A stretch of 6,405 bases of DNA from an uncultured Chloroflexota bacterium (lineage in GTDB: Bacteria > Chloroflexota > Dehalococcoidia > UBA3495), in contig CAJWBT010000141.1 in assembly GCA_913020235.1 (NCBI GenBank), positions 1 to 6,405 of the forward strand. Direction: 5' to 3'. Of the stretch, positions 1-5,668 are shown piece after piece. The translations under genes were made by a program, and so were the position numbers. The notes below the pieces were generated by a model. That model saw only the letters and a program-made list of their open reading frames with translations, ran no database searches and was not told the origin of the DNA. Numbering within the stretch: the stretch's first letter is position 1; the number at the start of each line of letters is the position of its first letter.

Positions 1-39
1 GGCGTGTGCTGCTCCGCCGAAGGCGGAGCAGCACACGCC
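1..39. repeat. Perfect 18-bp inverted repeat with 3-nt loop (hairpin; possible terminator)
   Basis: Bases 1-18 are the exact reverse complement of bases 22-39, with GAA (19-21) as the loop. The stem is very GC-rich and may extend beyond the left edge, since base 40 would pair with an unseen base. It lies downstream of the leftward permease operon, so it could terminate that transcript, or a rightward transcript entering from the left. On the plus strand a pyrimidine-rich tail (about 41-58) follows rather than a clean T-run; on the minus strand the tail lies outside the window. The hairpin is seen directly; the terminator role is inference. Confidence 0.7.
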
Positions 40-463
40 GCTCTTCCTCCCTCTTTCGCATGGATCCTGGTGAAAGGCGCCAACCTATTTTCGTCGGCCG
101 TGGTGCTGGTGGCAACCAGCATGAATGATTCCGATGAGCGAAGCGACGAGGAATCTGGCGCGGGGTCCCCCCATGGGCTGGACCCACTACCCCAGACCCT
201 TCGCGGAGTTTATCCTGAGCTGTGCCGAAGGGCTCGGGGTGACATATTCCAGGGTACTCTTGGGGCAAGGCTCTGGATGGGAGAAGGTCAGGATGGGGGC
301 GAAGGCATTGTCCAGGATGCACCGCGGGGCAGGCGCTTGTACTGGAGCGGCAACTTGCGAAGGGAGGCAGGCCCCGCGTTGCCTGATCCAGTGGCCCGTG
401 GAAGGATGGGGTGTCAGCCGGTGACGGGCCGCCGGAGAGCTTTCTTGCGGACCTTGAGGCGTG
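40..463. other. Gene-free region downstream of the permease operon
   Basis: This stretch holds the palindromic repeat described separately (about 121-245). The rest, 40-120 and 246-463, shows no recognisable gene. Open frames cross it on the plus strand, but they run through the repeat and into the 3' end of the antisense permease gene, and their translations show no domain or known motif. I see no clear terminator directly after the permease stop codon: the GC-rich stretch at 415-435 gives only weak pairing. The leftward transcript may therefore read through to the hairpin at 1-39. Confidence 0.5.
121..245. repeat. Palindrome-rich intergenic repeat element (dispersed-repeat type)
   Basis: Three inverted repeats lie one after another: GATTCC (127-132) with GGAATC (150-155); GGGTCC (163-168) with GGACCC (180-185), enclosing the palindrome CCCATGGG (170-177); and CCCTTCG (197-203) with CGAAGGG (226-232). 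One frame reads PFAEFILSCAEGLGVT, which resembles the spurious peptides (PFAEFTLSEAEGLRVT type) that I recall from dispersed bacterial intergenic repeats. The ends are placed roughly, at the sequence around ATGAATGATTCC and at GGGGTGACA. Only one copy is visible here, so membership of a dispersed family rests on memory of similar sequences. It sits between the dppC-like gene and the left-edge hairpin. Confidence 0.55.
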
Positions 464-1474
464 TCATACCGTGACGCCGGCCTCTTTGGCCTCCTTGGTG
501 GCCTTGAGCCAGCGCCATCGCTGCAGCGGGTCGCTGACGGCCCGCAACCAGGTCCCGAAGAGGTTGAAGGACAGGGCGGTCAGGAAGATGGCCGCCCCCG
601 GCACCACCACCATCCACCAGGCGTCGGTGATGTACTGGCGCCCCTGGGACAGCATCAGGCCCCAGGAGGAGTCCGGCGGCTGAATGCCCAGTCCGATGAA
701 GCTGAGAGTGGATTCGGTCAAGATGTTTCTGGGTACCTCCAGGGCGGCGATGGTCAACAGAGGGGTCATCAGATTGGGTAGGATATGCCGCGTGACGATC
801 CGCCCGTCGGTACAACCGGTGGCCCGGGCCGCATCGATGAAGGTCTGCTCCCGCAAGGACATTACCACGCCGCGGGTAACGCGGCAAAACAGCATCCAGC
901 GGGCGATGGCGAAGACGAGGATAATGTTGGTGAAGCTGGGACCGAGAACAAACAGCACGATAATGGCCAGCAACAGCAGCGGCACCGACATGAACACGTC
1001 GACGGCGCGCATGATAATGTCATCCAGTATTCCCCGGTAGTATCCGGCGATCAGCCCCAGGAACACCCCGATGCTGCCCGATACCAGGACCCCAAGAATA
1101 CCCACCGTCAGCGAGATGCGGCCCCCATGGATCACCCGGGTCACCATGTCCCGTCCCAGATTGTCGGTACCCAGCAGATAGAACCGTTCTTCCGCCTTTG
1201 GTGGGTTCTGGGTCCGGTCGACCGCCGTGGCGGTGCTGAAGGGGCCCAGGTGGCGCAATGACGTTACGCCCAGCCTGGGGTTTCCCATTTGAATATCATC
1301 CGGTTTGTGGGGGGCAATTATCGGGGCGAATATGGCTGCCAGAACAATCAGCGTGATGAACGTTCCCGCGATCAAAGTGACCGGGTCGCTGAGAAACGCC
1401 TGCACCAGCGGATGCCGCACCACGGCCAACACCGGATTGGCCCCTCGCTGGATGACTGACCGCTCCTGTTGCAT
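464..1474 (-). CDS. ABC transporter permease, DppC/OppC type
   Basis: Inner-membrane permease of a peptide/nickel/oligopeptide-class ABC importer, expected to pair with the DppB-type permease encoded just upstream (56 bp gap, same strand). The product is 336 aa. A first membrane segment lies at about residues 33-54, followed by an extracytoplasmic stretch leading to GTDNLGRD (102-109), a family signature. Further hydrophobic segments are at about 121-145, 160-193 and 285-308. The EAA loop that docks the ATPase is at 209-233 (DAARATG then ILP at the end), and the family motif LSFIGLGIQPP is at 257-267. The C-terminus carries a charged tail (LKATKEAKEAG). The start is uncertain: the ATG at 1474 has only a distant GAGGA (12 nt), whereas the GTG at 1432 has GAGGGG 8 nt upstream and would give 322 aa. 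The ATG is kept because relatives usually have about 30 residues before the first helix. The substrate is unknown. Confidence 0.96.
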   Translation of the reverse strand: MQQERSVIQRGANPVLAVVRHPLVQAFLSDPVTLIAGTFITLIVLAAIFAPIIAPHKPDDIQMGNPRLGVTSLRHLGPFSTATAVDRTQNPPKAEERFYLLGTDNLGRDMVTRVIHGGRISLTVGILGVLVSGSIGVFLGLIAGYYRGILDDIIMRAVDVFMSVPLLLLAIIVLFVLGPSFTNIILVFAIARWMLFCRVTRGVVMSLREQTFIDAARATGCTDGRIVTRHILPNLMTPLLTIAALEVPRNILTESTLSFIGLGIQPPDSSWGLMLSQGRQYITDAWWMVVVPGAAIFLTALSFNLFGTWLRAVSDPLQRWRWLKATKEAKEAGVTV

Positions 1475-1530
1475 TGCCTTAAAAGGTCCTCATATTGATG
1501 TAAGAATGGCCCGGCTGAGCATTTCCCGGT

Positions 1531-2460
1531 CTAGCTGTAGGAAACACGGGGGTCCAGCCAGGAGTACAGCATGTCCACGAGCAGGTTTATGGCCATCACC
1601 ATCAAAGCTATTACGAACACCGAGGCGGTGATCAACGGCAGGTCTCTGGCGAAGATGGCCTCGATTAGCAGCAGACCCAGACCCGGCCAGCCGAAGACCA
1701 ACTCAACCACCGTGGAGCCGTTCATGAAGCCGGCCAACTCGTCTCCCATCAAGGTCACGATGGATATGGCGGCGTTCTTCAGCACGTGGCGGTAGAGCAC
1801 TGCGCTCTCCGCCAGCCCTTTGGCCCGGGCCGTGGAAACGTACTGCTTGCCCAGCTCGTCGATCATGGTAGCCCGGGTAATCTGGGCATTCCGGCCCACT
1901 ACCCGGGGCGATAGAGTAATTACCGGCAATATCATGAACTTCCAGCCTCCGGGCCCCAGGCCGTCGAATCCGGAGGTGGGTATGAAATCAAACCGGATGC
2001 CCAAGAACAGGATGAGCATAAGGGCCAGCCAAAATTCCGGTATGGAGATAACCGCGAAAGACAGCACGTTTACGAAGCGGTCAACGGGTCCCCGGGGACG
2101 CCTTGCCGCCAACATGCCAAGAGGAACGCCCAATACGCCCACCGACCAGGCGCCCAGCGCCAGAGCCGCGGTGTTGGGCAGGCGGTCCAAGACCAGGCCG
2201 CGGGCGTCGATCTTGTGCCGGATGGACTTGTCGAAGTCGCCCCGCACGAGGTCCCAGTAAAAGTCTCCGAACCGCACGTGTATGGGCCGGTCGAAACCGT
2301 ACTGCTCCCGGACCTTTTCGATGGCTTGCTGAGAAGCGTCCTCGTCCAGCAGCAACTGGACCGGATCGCCCAGAATGTTGATGGCGAAGAACAGCAAGGC
2401 CATGAGGCCGGCAAGAATGAACGCCGAGTGACCCACCCGCCGGATCATGTAGCTACGCAA
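1531..2460 (-). CDS. ABC transporter permease, DppB/OppB type
   Basis: First gene of the leftward operon and inner-membrane partner of the DppC-type permease. From the TTG at 2460 it is 309 aa. The N-terminus (SYMIRRVGHSAF) leads into a first membrane segment at about residues 9-30, followed by the family-typical extracytoplasmic region with YGFDRPIHVRFGDFYWDL (about 54-71). Further membrane segments are at about 98-119, 130-155, 173-185, 230-255 and 275-302. The EAA loop is at about 204-230 (STARAKGLAESAVLYRHVLKNA). FGWPGLG (about 256-262) and the C-terminal LLVDMLYSWLDPRV (about 293-306) are classic DppB/OppB signatures. The TTG at 2460 is chosen because GAGGG lies 6 nt upstream; an ATG at 2448 (305 aa) lacks a Shine-Dalgarno site, and a TTG at 2511 would add 17 non-family residues. 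Length and motifs are normal; the substrate cannot be inferred. Confidence 0.95.
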   Translation of the reverse strand: MRSYMIRRVGHSAFILAGLMALLFFAINILGDPVQLLLDEDASQQAIEKVREQYGFDRPIHVRFGDFYWDLVRGDFDKSIRHKIDARGLVLDRLPNTAALALGAWSVGVLGVPLGMLAARRPRGPVDRFVNVLSFAVISIPEFWLALMLILFLGIRFDFIPTSGFDGLGPGGWKFMILPVITLSPRVVGRNAQITRATMIDELGKQYVSTARAKGLAESAVLYRHVLKNAAISIVTLMGDELAGFMNGSTVVELVFGWPGLGLLLIEAIFARDLPLITASVFVIALMVMAINLLVDMLYSWLDPRVSYS

Positions 2461-2466
2461 GGCAAT

Positions 2467-2471
2467 CCCTC
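2467..2471 (-). promoter_or_regulatory. Ribosome binding site deciding the dppB-like start
   Basis: On the minus strand this reads GAGGG, with 6 nt between it and the TTG codon at 2460-2458. It favours that TTG over the ATG at 2448, for which this site would be 18 nt away. The assignment is inference from spacing. Confidence 0.5.
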
Positions 2472-2511
2472 GGCGCCAAGCAGGCAGCGCGTTGAAGAAT
2501 ACCCGGTCCAA

Positions 2512-2960
2512 ACCATGGTGATATTCCCAACCTACCCTGAGACGGCAGGCAGGAACAGCCCCTTTGGGCCTCTAAGTAGCCAGGAGCGAAACTGAGCACT
2601 CTCATCGGTTCAGCGCGCGCAGCACCGTGGAGGTATATTGATGGACGGTGGGCCGGTCCCTTCGAAATTGGGATTGGGCGAGAGTATACACTAGCGGATT
2701 CAATGTGGCAATAGTCGTTTGCATATGATGATTTGCCTGCGGATTCAGTCCCGGCAGAGTCGTTCCCAGGAAAGGTCCCGCCGTCACGAAACGATACCGA
2801 ACTCCACGGCTCTATGGAAAGCCCCTGCTTGCTCCGGCCCGCTTGGAGCCTCAGCGCGCCGTGAGCCGGCAAGTCCACCCTCCGGCCAGGTTCGTCCAGG
2901 CACGTCAAAAGACCGGTTATGTTCACCAAATCTCTGCTAAACGCCAATAACGGAGCACTT
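2512..2960. other. Divergent intergenic region, permease-proximal part
   Basis: This part of the space between the divergent permease and binding-protein genes holds the candidate leftward promoter (2683-2711) and the leader of the permease transcript. Open frames on both strands (for example 2453-2947 on the minus strand) have no recognisable domain and are unlikely to be genes. A plus-strand GGAGG at 2632-2636 precedes an ATG at 2641 that opens only 17 codons. A single ACGATA word (2791-2796) matches the repeated word found upstream of the two rightward promoters. I see nothing else in it. Confidence 0.5.
2683..2711 (-). promoter_or_regulatory. Candidate sigma-70 promoter for the permease operon
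   Basis: Read on the minus strand, TTGCCA (2711-2706) and TATACT (2688-2683) are separated by exactly 17 nt; each hexamer differs from consensus at one position. Transcription would begin near 2676, leaving a leader of about 215 nt before the dppB-like start. This is the best leftward promoter I see in the divergent intergenic region. It is a pattern match only. Confidence 0.5.
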
Positions 2961-3001
2961 GATTATCATGATTTACGATAAACATAGTATCGTACTATCG
3001 T
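2961..3001. promoter_or_regulatory. AT-rich upstream element with inverted repeat, candidate operator for the first lipoprotein gene
   Basis: A 20-bp block (2961-2980, starting GATTATCA and ending CGATA) matches a block at 5321-5340 at 17 of 20 positions. Overlapping its end is a perfect inverted repeat, TACGATA (2974-2980) and TATCGTA (2988-2994), with a 7-nt spacer; a further TATCGT follows at 2996-3001. The element ends 15 bp before the -35 box at 3017, in an AT-rich dip within GC-rich DNA. Sharing with the second promoter suggests binding of a common regulator; the regulator itself is not in the window. Confidence 0.45.
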
Positions 3002-3016
3002 CGTATAGGGGATGTG

Positions 3017-3045
3017 TTGACAGATATTGTGCCATGGACTATATT
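3017..3045 (+). promoter_or_regulatory. Sigma-70-type promoter of the first binding-protein gene
   Basis: TTGACA (3017-3022) is a perfect -35 hexamer, followed after exactly 17 nt by TATATT (3040-3045), one base from the -10 consensus. The expected start of transcription is near 3052, giving a leader of about 188 nt before the ATG at 3240. The second lipoprotein gene has a matching promoter with the same two hexamers, which raises confidence in both. Confidence 0.75.
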
Positions 3046-3140
3046 GCTTTGAGTGATTCTACGGCTAGCCGGTGTGTCTTGGGATCTGCCGCGGCAGGGC
3101 CACTGATTCTATCGACAGACCGGTTATTCCAGTAGGCAAA

Positions 3141-3232
3141 TCGCTGCAAGGGTGACGAGATCACCGCGGGGAACCGGTGATTGTCCCGGCAGCCAATTGA
3201 TGTGGTTCTCCAATAATCTTGAATCTGAGGGG
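3141..3232 (+). promoter_or_regulatory. Conserved structured leader upstream of the first binding-protein gene (candidate cis-regulatory RNA)
   Basis: The block begins TCGCTGCAAG (3141-3150). A perfect 5-bp hairpin follows: GGTGA 3151-3155 pairs with TCACC 3161-3165. Next comes ACCGGTGATTGTCCCGG (3173-3189), in which CCGG can pair with CCGG around an 8-nt loop, and the block ends at the GAGGGG Shine-Dalgarno site (3227-3232). The same order, at nearly the same distances from the ATG, occurs before the second gene. Palindromes CGGCTAGCCG (3062-3071) and CTGCCGCGGCAG (3086-3097) lie further upstream in the leader. A regulatory RNA role is inference; the conservation could also simply reflect recent duplication. 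Confidence 0.4.
3227..3232 (+). promoter_or_regulatory. Ribosome binding site deciding the first lipoprotein start
   Basis: GAGGGG lies 7 nt before the ATG at 3240 and within the extra codons that an upstream TTG start (3219) would require. It therefore supports the ATG. The second gene has the same spacing (GGGGAGG, 7 nt, ATG), with the shared bases GGTCCGA next to the start. Confidence 0.7.
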
Positions 3233-3239
3233 TCCGAAG

Positions 3240-5102
3240 ATGCGAAGCGGCCAGCCATGGAATTCCAAACCAATGATCCTCACTTCCGCGATTCTGCTCC
3301 TGCTCTTCATCGCAGCCTGCGGATCGGCGGCCACGGCAACACCCCGGCCCACTACCGCACCGGCTGCCACTTCGGCCCCCGCGGCGACCACCGCACCGTC
3401 GGCGCCAGCGGCTACCACGGGACCCGCTCCCACCAGGGAGCTGCCGGCTACCAGAGCACCTTCCGCCACCGCGCTGCCCACCACGACGCCCAAGCCCACG
3501 TCCGCCGCCCCGGCGGCGAAGCCCAGCGGCACCATCAACGTGGGCCAGAAGGAGATCGCGCCCTTCATGGCCCATCCCAAGCTGGCGGGCAATCCCCAGG
3601 TCTTCGTCAACTCCGCCGTCGGGGTCACGGAATCGATGGCAATGAATGACCCGGATGGGGTGTTGGCTCCGATGCTCGCGACGAGCTGGAGCGTCTCCGA
3701 GGACTTCATCACCTGGACCTTCAAGATCCGGAAGGGGGTCCAGTTCCAGAAGGGCTATGGGGAGATGACCTCCGAAGACGTGGCCTGGTCCCATGAGATG
3801 ATCGCCACCAGCGAAAGGCACCCCAGGGCCTCCGACGCCAAGGACATATGGCTAAACGAGAATGGCTCCATTACGACCCCCGACGATTACACCATCGTCC
3901 TGAACACCGGTGAGCCGTTCTCCGACATCGGCATAAAAGAGCTGATGGGCACGCCCAGGTCTTCGGTTGCCTATGTTGTCAGCAAGAAACAGAACGATGA
4001 GATCGGCGAAGAGGAGACCAACCGCAATACGGCCGCCACCGGACCCTGGGAGATCGAAGAGTCCCGCTCCTCGGAATTCTGGAGGCTGCGAGCCGTCGAG
4101 GGCCACTGGCGCAAGACGCCCGCCTTCGCCGAGTTGGTGCTCTGGGAGGTCCCTGAGGAGTCCGCCCGGGTGGCCGGCTTCCAGACTGGAACCCTGGACA
4201 CCTCGGTCATAGCCCTTGATTCTCTGGGCCTGATAGAGCAGGTGGAGGGGGCCAGGTTCATGCAGGTGCCCGGCGCGGGCCAGGCCGGCCTTCATCTATA
4301 CGGCCAGCAATACGTGGTCGCTGGGGAGGGTAAAGCGGACTCCAACTACCACCCGGACCTTCCCTGGGTTTCCCCCGACGCGGACCTCGACTCCGAGGAG
4401 TGGGCCAAGGCACGCAAGGTTCGCCTGGCCCTCTCGATAGCCATCGACCGGCAGCTGCTGGTGGACACCCTGCTGAAGGGTTTCGGCCACCCCCTGGCCG
4501 CCAAGGAGTGGGCGGGGCCGGACGAGGCCCGGATTCCGGCCGACATGGTCTGGGACTTCGACCCAGCCCGGGCCAAGCAGCTTCTGACCGAGGCGGGCTA
4601 CCCCGACGGCTTCTCCATGACCCTGACAGCCTCCATACGTAACGCGCCCGCCGAGGTGGAAGCCTGCGAGGCCATCGCCCAGATGTGGGACGATATCGGC
4701 GTCACCGTGGAGTTCCAGCGCATCCCTTACAGCGCCCTTCGTCCCCAGCTGGTGGGCCGGACCTACCAGGGGGCCACATGCCACTCCTCGGCCATCCGGC
4801 TGGCGCCGACCCATGGCCTGGCCAACTACACCGACAAATCCACCTTCAACTACGGCGCCAGTCACCCCTGGCTGGAAGAGAAGACCGCTGTGGCCAAGCG
4901 CACGATACCCGAGGCCGATCGCCATGCCATCGAGATGGAGACCCTCCATTTCATGTTCGATGAGGTGTTCGGCCAATTTGGCCTGTACGTGTTCGACAAC
5001 ATATGGGCCGTGGGTCCCAAGCTCGAGCTGTGGAACGATCACATCAAACGCGGCGACCTGAGGCAAATGAACGGCTTCGAGTGGATCGAGCCCCGCCGGT
5101 AG
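3240..5102 (+). CDS. ABC transporter substrate-binding lipoprotein, family 5 (peptide/nickel/oligopeptide type)
   Basis: Extracytoplasmic solute receptor, anchored by lipid, that would deliver substrate to a Dpp/Opp-type permease such as the one encoded divergently. The product is 620 aa. A signal peptide ends in the lipobox IAAC with the lipidated cysteine at residue 27. A Thr/Pro/Ala-rich linker spans about 30-96, and the binding domain starts near GTINVG (97-102). Family motifs are LAPMLATSWSVSEDFITWTFKIRKGV (142-167), TGPWEI (267-272), VRLALSIAIDRQLLVDTLL (394-412), DPARAKQLLTEAGYPDGF (441-458) and WDDIGVTVEFQRIPYSAL (483-500). It is longer than the roughly 530 aa of classic DppA, partly because of the linker. 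The ATG is preferred over a TTG 21 nt upstream because of GAGGGG at 7-nt spacing and because it puts the lipobox cysteine at position 27, as in the paralogue. It has its own promoter and terminator. The substrate is unknown; family members bind peptides, nickel, sugars and other ligands. Confidence 0.96.
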   Translation: MRSGQPWNSKPMILTSAILLLLFIAACGSAATATPRPTTAPAATSAPAATTAPSAPAATTGPAPTRELPATRAPSATALPTTTPKPTSAAPAAKPSGTINVGQKEIAPFMAHPKLAGNPQVFVNSAVGVTESMAMNDPDGVLAPMLATSWSVSEDFITWTFKIRKGVQFQKGYGEMTSEDVAWSHEMIATSERHPRASDAKDIWLNENGSITTPDDYTIVLNTGEPFSDIGIKELMGTPRSSVAYVVSKKQNDEIGEEETNRNTAATGPWEIEESRSSEFWRLRAVEGHWRKTPAFAELVLWEVPEESARVAGFQTGTLDTSVIALDSLGLIEQVEGARFMQVPGAGQAGLHLYGQQYVVAGEGKADSNYHPDLPWVSPDADLDSEEWAKARKVRLALSIAIDRQLLVDTLLKGFGHPLAAKEWAGPDEARIPADMVWDFDPARAKQLLTEAGYPDGFSMTLTASIRNAPAEVEACEAIAQMWDDIGVTVEFQRIPYSALRPQLVGRTYQGATCHSSAIRLAPTHGLANYTDKSTFNYGASHPWLEEKTAVAKRTIPEADRHAIEMETLHFMFDEVFGQFGLYVFDNIWAVGPKLELWNDHIKRGDLRQMNGFEWIEPRR

Positions 5103-5150
5103 AGGCGGTTTCCAAACCCTCGTGGTACCGAGCCAGCAAGACCGAATCGG

Positions 5151-5184
5151 AAGGGCCCCTGGGTAGCACCAGGGGCCTTTTCTT
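5151..5184 (+). terminator. Strong intrinsic terminator after the first lipoprotein gene
   Basis: GGCCCCTGG (5154-5162) pairs perfectly with CCAGGGGCC (5169-5177) around a 6-nt loop. The stem extends outward by a G-T and two A-T pairs (5151-5153 with 5178-5180). A T-rich tail, TTTTCTT (5178-5184), follows. It lies about 50 bp after the stop codon at 5102, so the first lipoprotein gene is probably transcribed alone and the second depends on its own promoter. Confidence 0.9.
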
Positions 5185-5320
5185 ATGCCCAAGAAGTGAG
5201 CCCGGTGAAAAGGCGAGGTGGAGCCTATGCCCCGCGGGATACGAAACCACCGTTCCGCCCCTAGGTAACCGGCCCGATATGGCAGGCGGGAGAGGCGTTG
5301 CGCCGCTGCTGAGGCCAGGG
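5185..5320. other. Unassigned spacer between terminator and second upstream element
   Basis: This is GC-rich sequence within the 566-bp gap between the two lipoprotein genes. I see no gene, repeat or promoter in it. Frames crossing it begin inside the first lipoprotein gene in another frame or are antisense to it. Confidence 0.5.
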
Positions 5321-5440
5321 GATTATCAGTATTTGCGATATATTTCATCAGATAATATTTCCTATTACGATAACCTCTCCATTATACGATCAGTTCTGAC
5401 GATAATACTAGAATACCATTATCAATATATATCCAATTGG
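5321..5440. promoter_or_regulatory. AT-rich upstream element, candidate operator of the second lipoprotein gene
   Basis: The sequence turns abruptly AT-rich here. It opens with a 20-bp block (5321-5340) that matches 2961-2980 at 17 positions, then carries ACGATA words at 5367-5372 and 5399-5404, a GCGATA at 5335-5340 and TACGAT at 5385-5390. ATTATC/GATAAT words occur at 5322-5327, 5351-5356, 5401-5406 and 5418-5423. It directly abuts the -35 box at 5441. The block-to-promoter distance is about 64 bp greater than at the first gene. Candidate binding array for a regulator, or an UP-like or curved region; the function is inferred. Confidence 0.45.
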
Positions 5441-5470
5441 TTGACAGCTATGCGCCAATGGGGTTATATT
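5441..5470 (+). promoter_or_regulatory. Sigma-70-type promoter of the second binding-protein gene
   Basis: TTGACA (5441-5446) is followed after 18 nt by TATATT (5465-5470), or after 17 nt by TTATAT (5464-5469). The spacer also resembles that of the first promoter (TTGACAGnTAT, then GCC and ATGG). The -10 box lies 204 nt before the ATG, against 200 nt in the first gene, so the two promoters look homologous. Confidence 0.75.
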
Positions 5471-5567
5471 CCTGCGGGTATTTTGTGCGAACACCCCATA
5501 ATGCCTTGGCCGCGGCTTATGTTAAGACGTCAGATGTGTTGGGCTGGGTAGGCGTTCAGCCATTCAT

Positions 5568-5661
5568 TCGCGGCAAGGTTCGCATAATCCGAACGTCTAG
5601 ACCGGCGACTGCCCCGGACGGCCGGAATAACTAGGGGTTCCAACAATTCCAGGCGGGGAGG
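5568..5661 (+). promoter_or_regulatory. Conserved structured leader upstream of the second binding-protein gene (candidate cis-regulatory RNA)
   Basis: TCGCGGCAAG (5568-5577) differs by one base from the block at 3141. A 5-bp hairpin with a different sequence but the same position follows: GTTCG 5578-5582 pairs with CGAAC 5590-5594. ACCGGCGACTGCCCCGG (5601-5617) differs from its counterpart only by three T/C changes, all in the loop between the two CCGG arms. GGGGAGG (5655-5661) is the Shine-Dalgarno site, 7 nt before the ATG. A GCCGCGGC palindrome (5509-5516) has a counterpart in the first leader. Conservation is seen directly; RNA function is inference. Confidence 0.4.
5655..5661 (+). promoter_or_regulatory. 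Ribosome binding site of the second lipoprotein gene
   Basis: GGGGAGG is 7 nt before the ATG at 5669, the same spacing as in the first lipoprotein gene. It supports this ATG as the start. Confidence 0.7.
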
Positions 5662-5668
5662 TCCGACA

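Noticed and set aside
4..474. Plus-strand frames in the left gene-free region (4-474, 125-424)
   Set aside because: They run through a hairpin, a palindromic repeat and into the antisense permease end; no domain, and the repeat-derived peptide is a known kind of spurious translation.
1475..1530. Possible promoter or terminator between the two permease genes
   Set aside because: The 56-bp gap holds no convincing -35/-10 pair or stable hairpin, so the two genes most likely share one transcript.
2453..2947. Minus-strand 164-codon frame in the divergent region
   Set aside because: No recognised motif; it overlaps the candidate permease promoter and the start of the permease gene in another frame.
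3364..3431. Possible tandem DNA repeats or CRISPR-like pattern in the linker
   Set aside because: The periodicity comes from degenerate Ala/Thr/Pro codons in the lipoprotein linker; there are no regular repeats with unique spacers.
3039..3821. Minus-strand frames across the lipoprotein 5' end (also 3161-3724) with Gly/Ala/Arg-rich repeats
   Set aside because: Their repetitive composition is the antisense of the Thr/Pro/Ala linker; no start context or domain supports them.
4296..5348. Long minus-strand open frame (350 codons) antisense to the first lipoprotein gene
   Set aside because: It lies almost wholly opposite a gene with clear family motifs, spans the terminator, and has no recognisable domain. 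Long antisense frames are common in GC-rich genes.
5003..5551. Plus-strand 182-codon frame across the terminator and AT-rich element
   Set aside because: It begins inside the first lipoprotein gene in another frame and passes through an intrinsic terminator, an operator-like region and a promoter; no domain.
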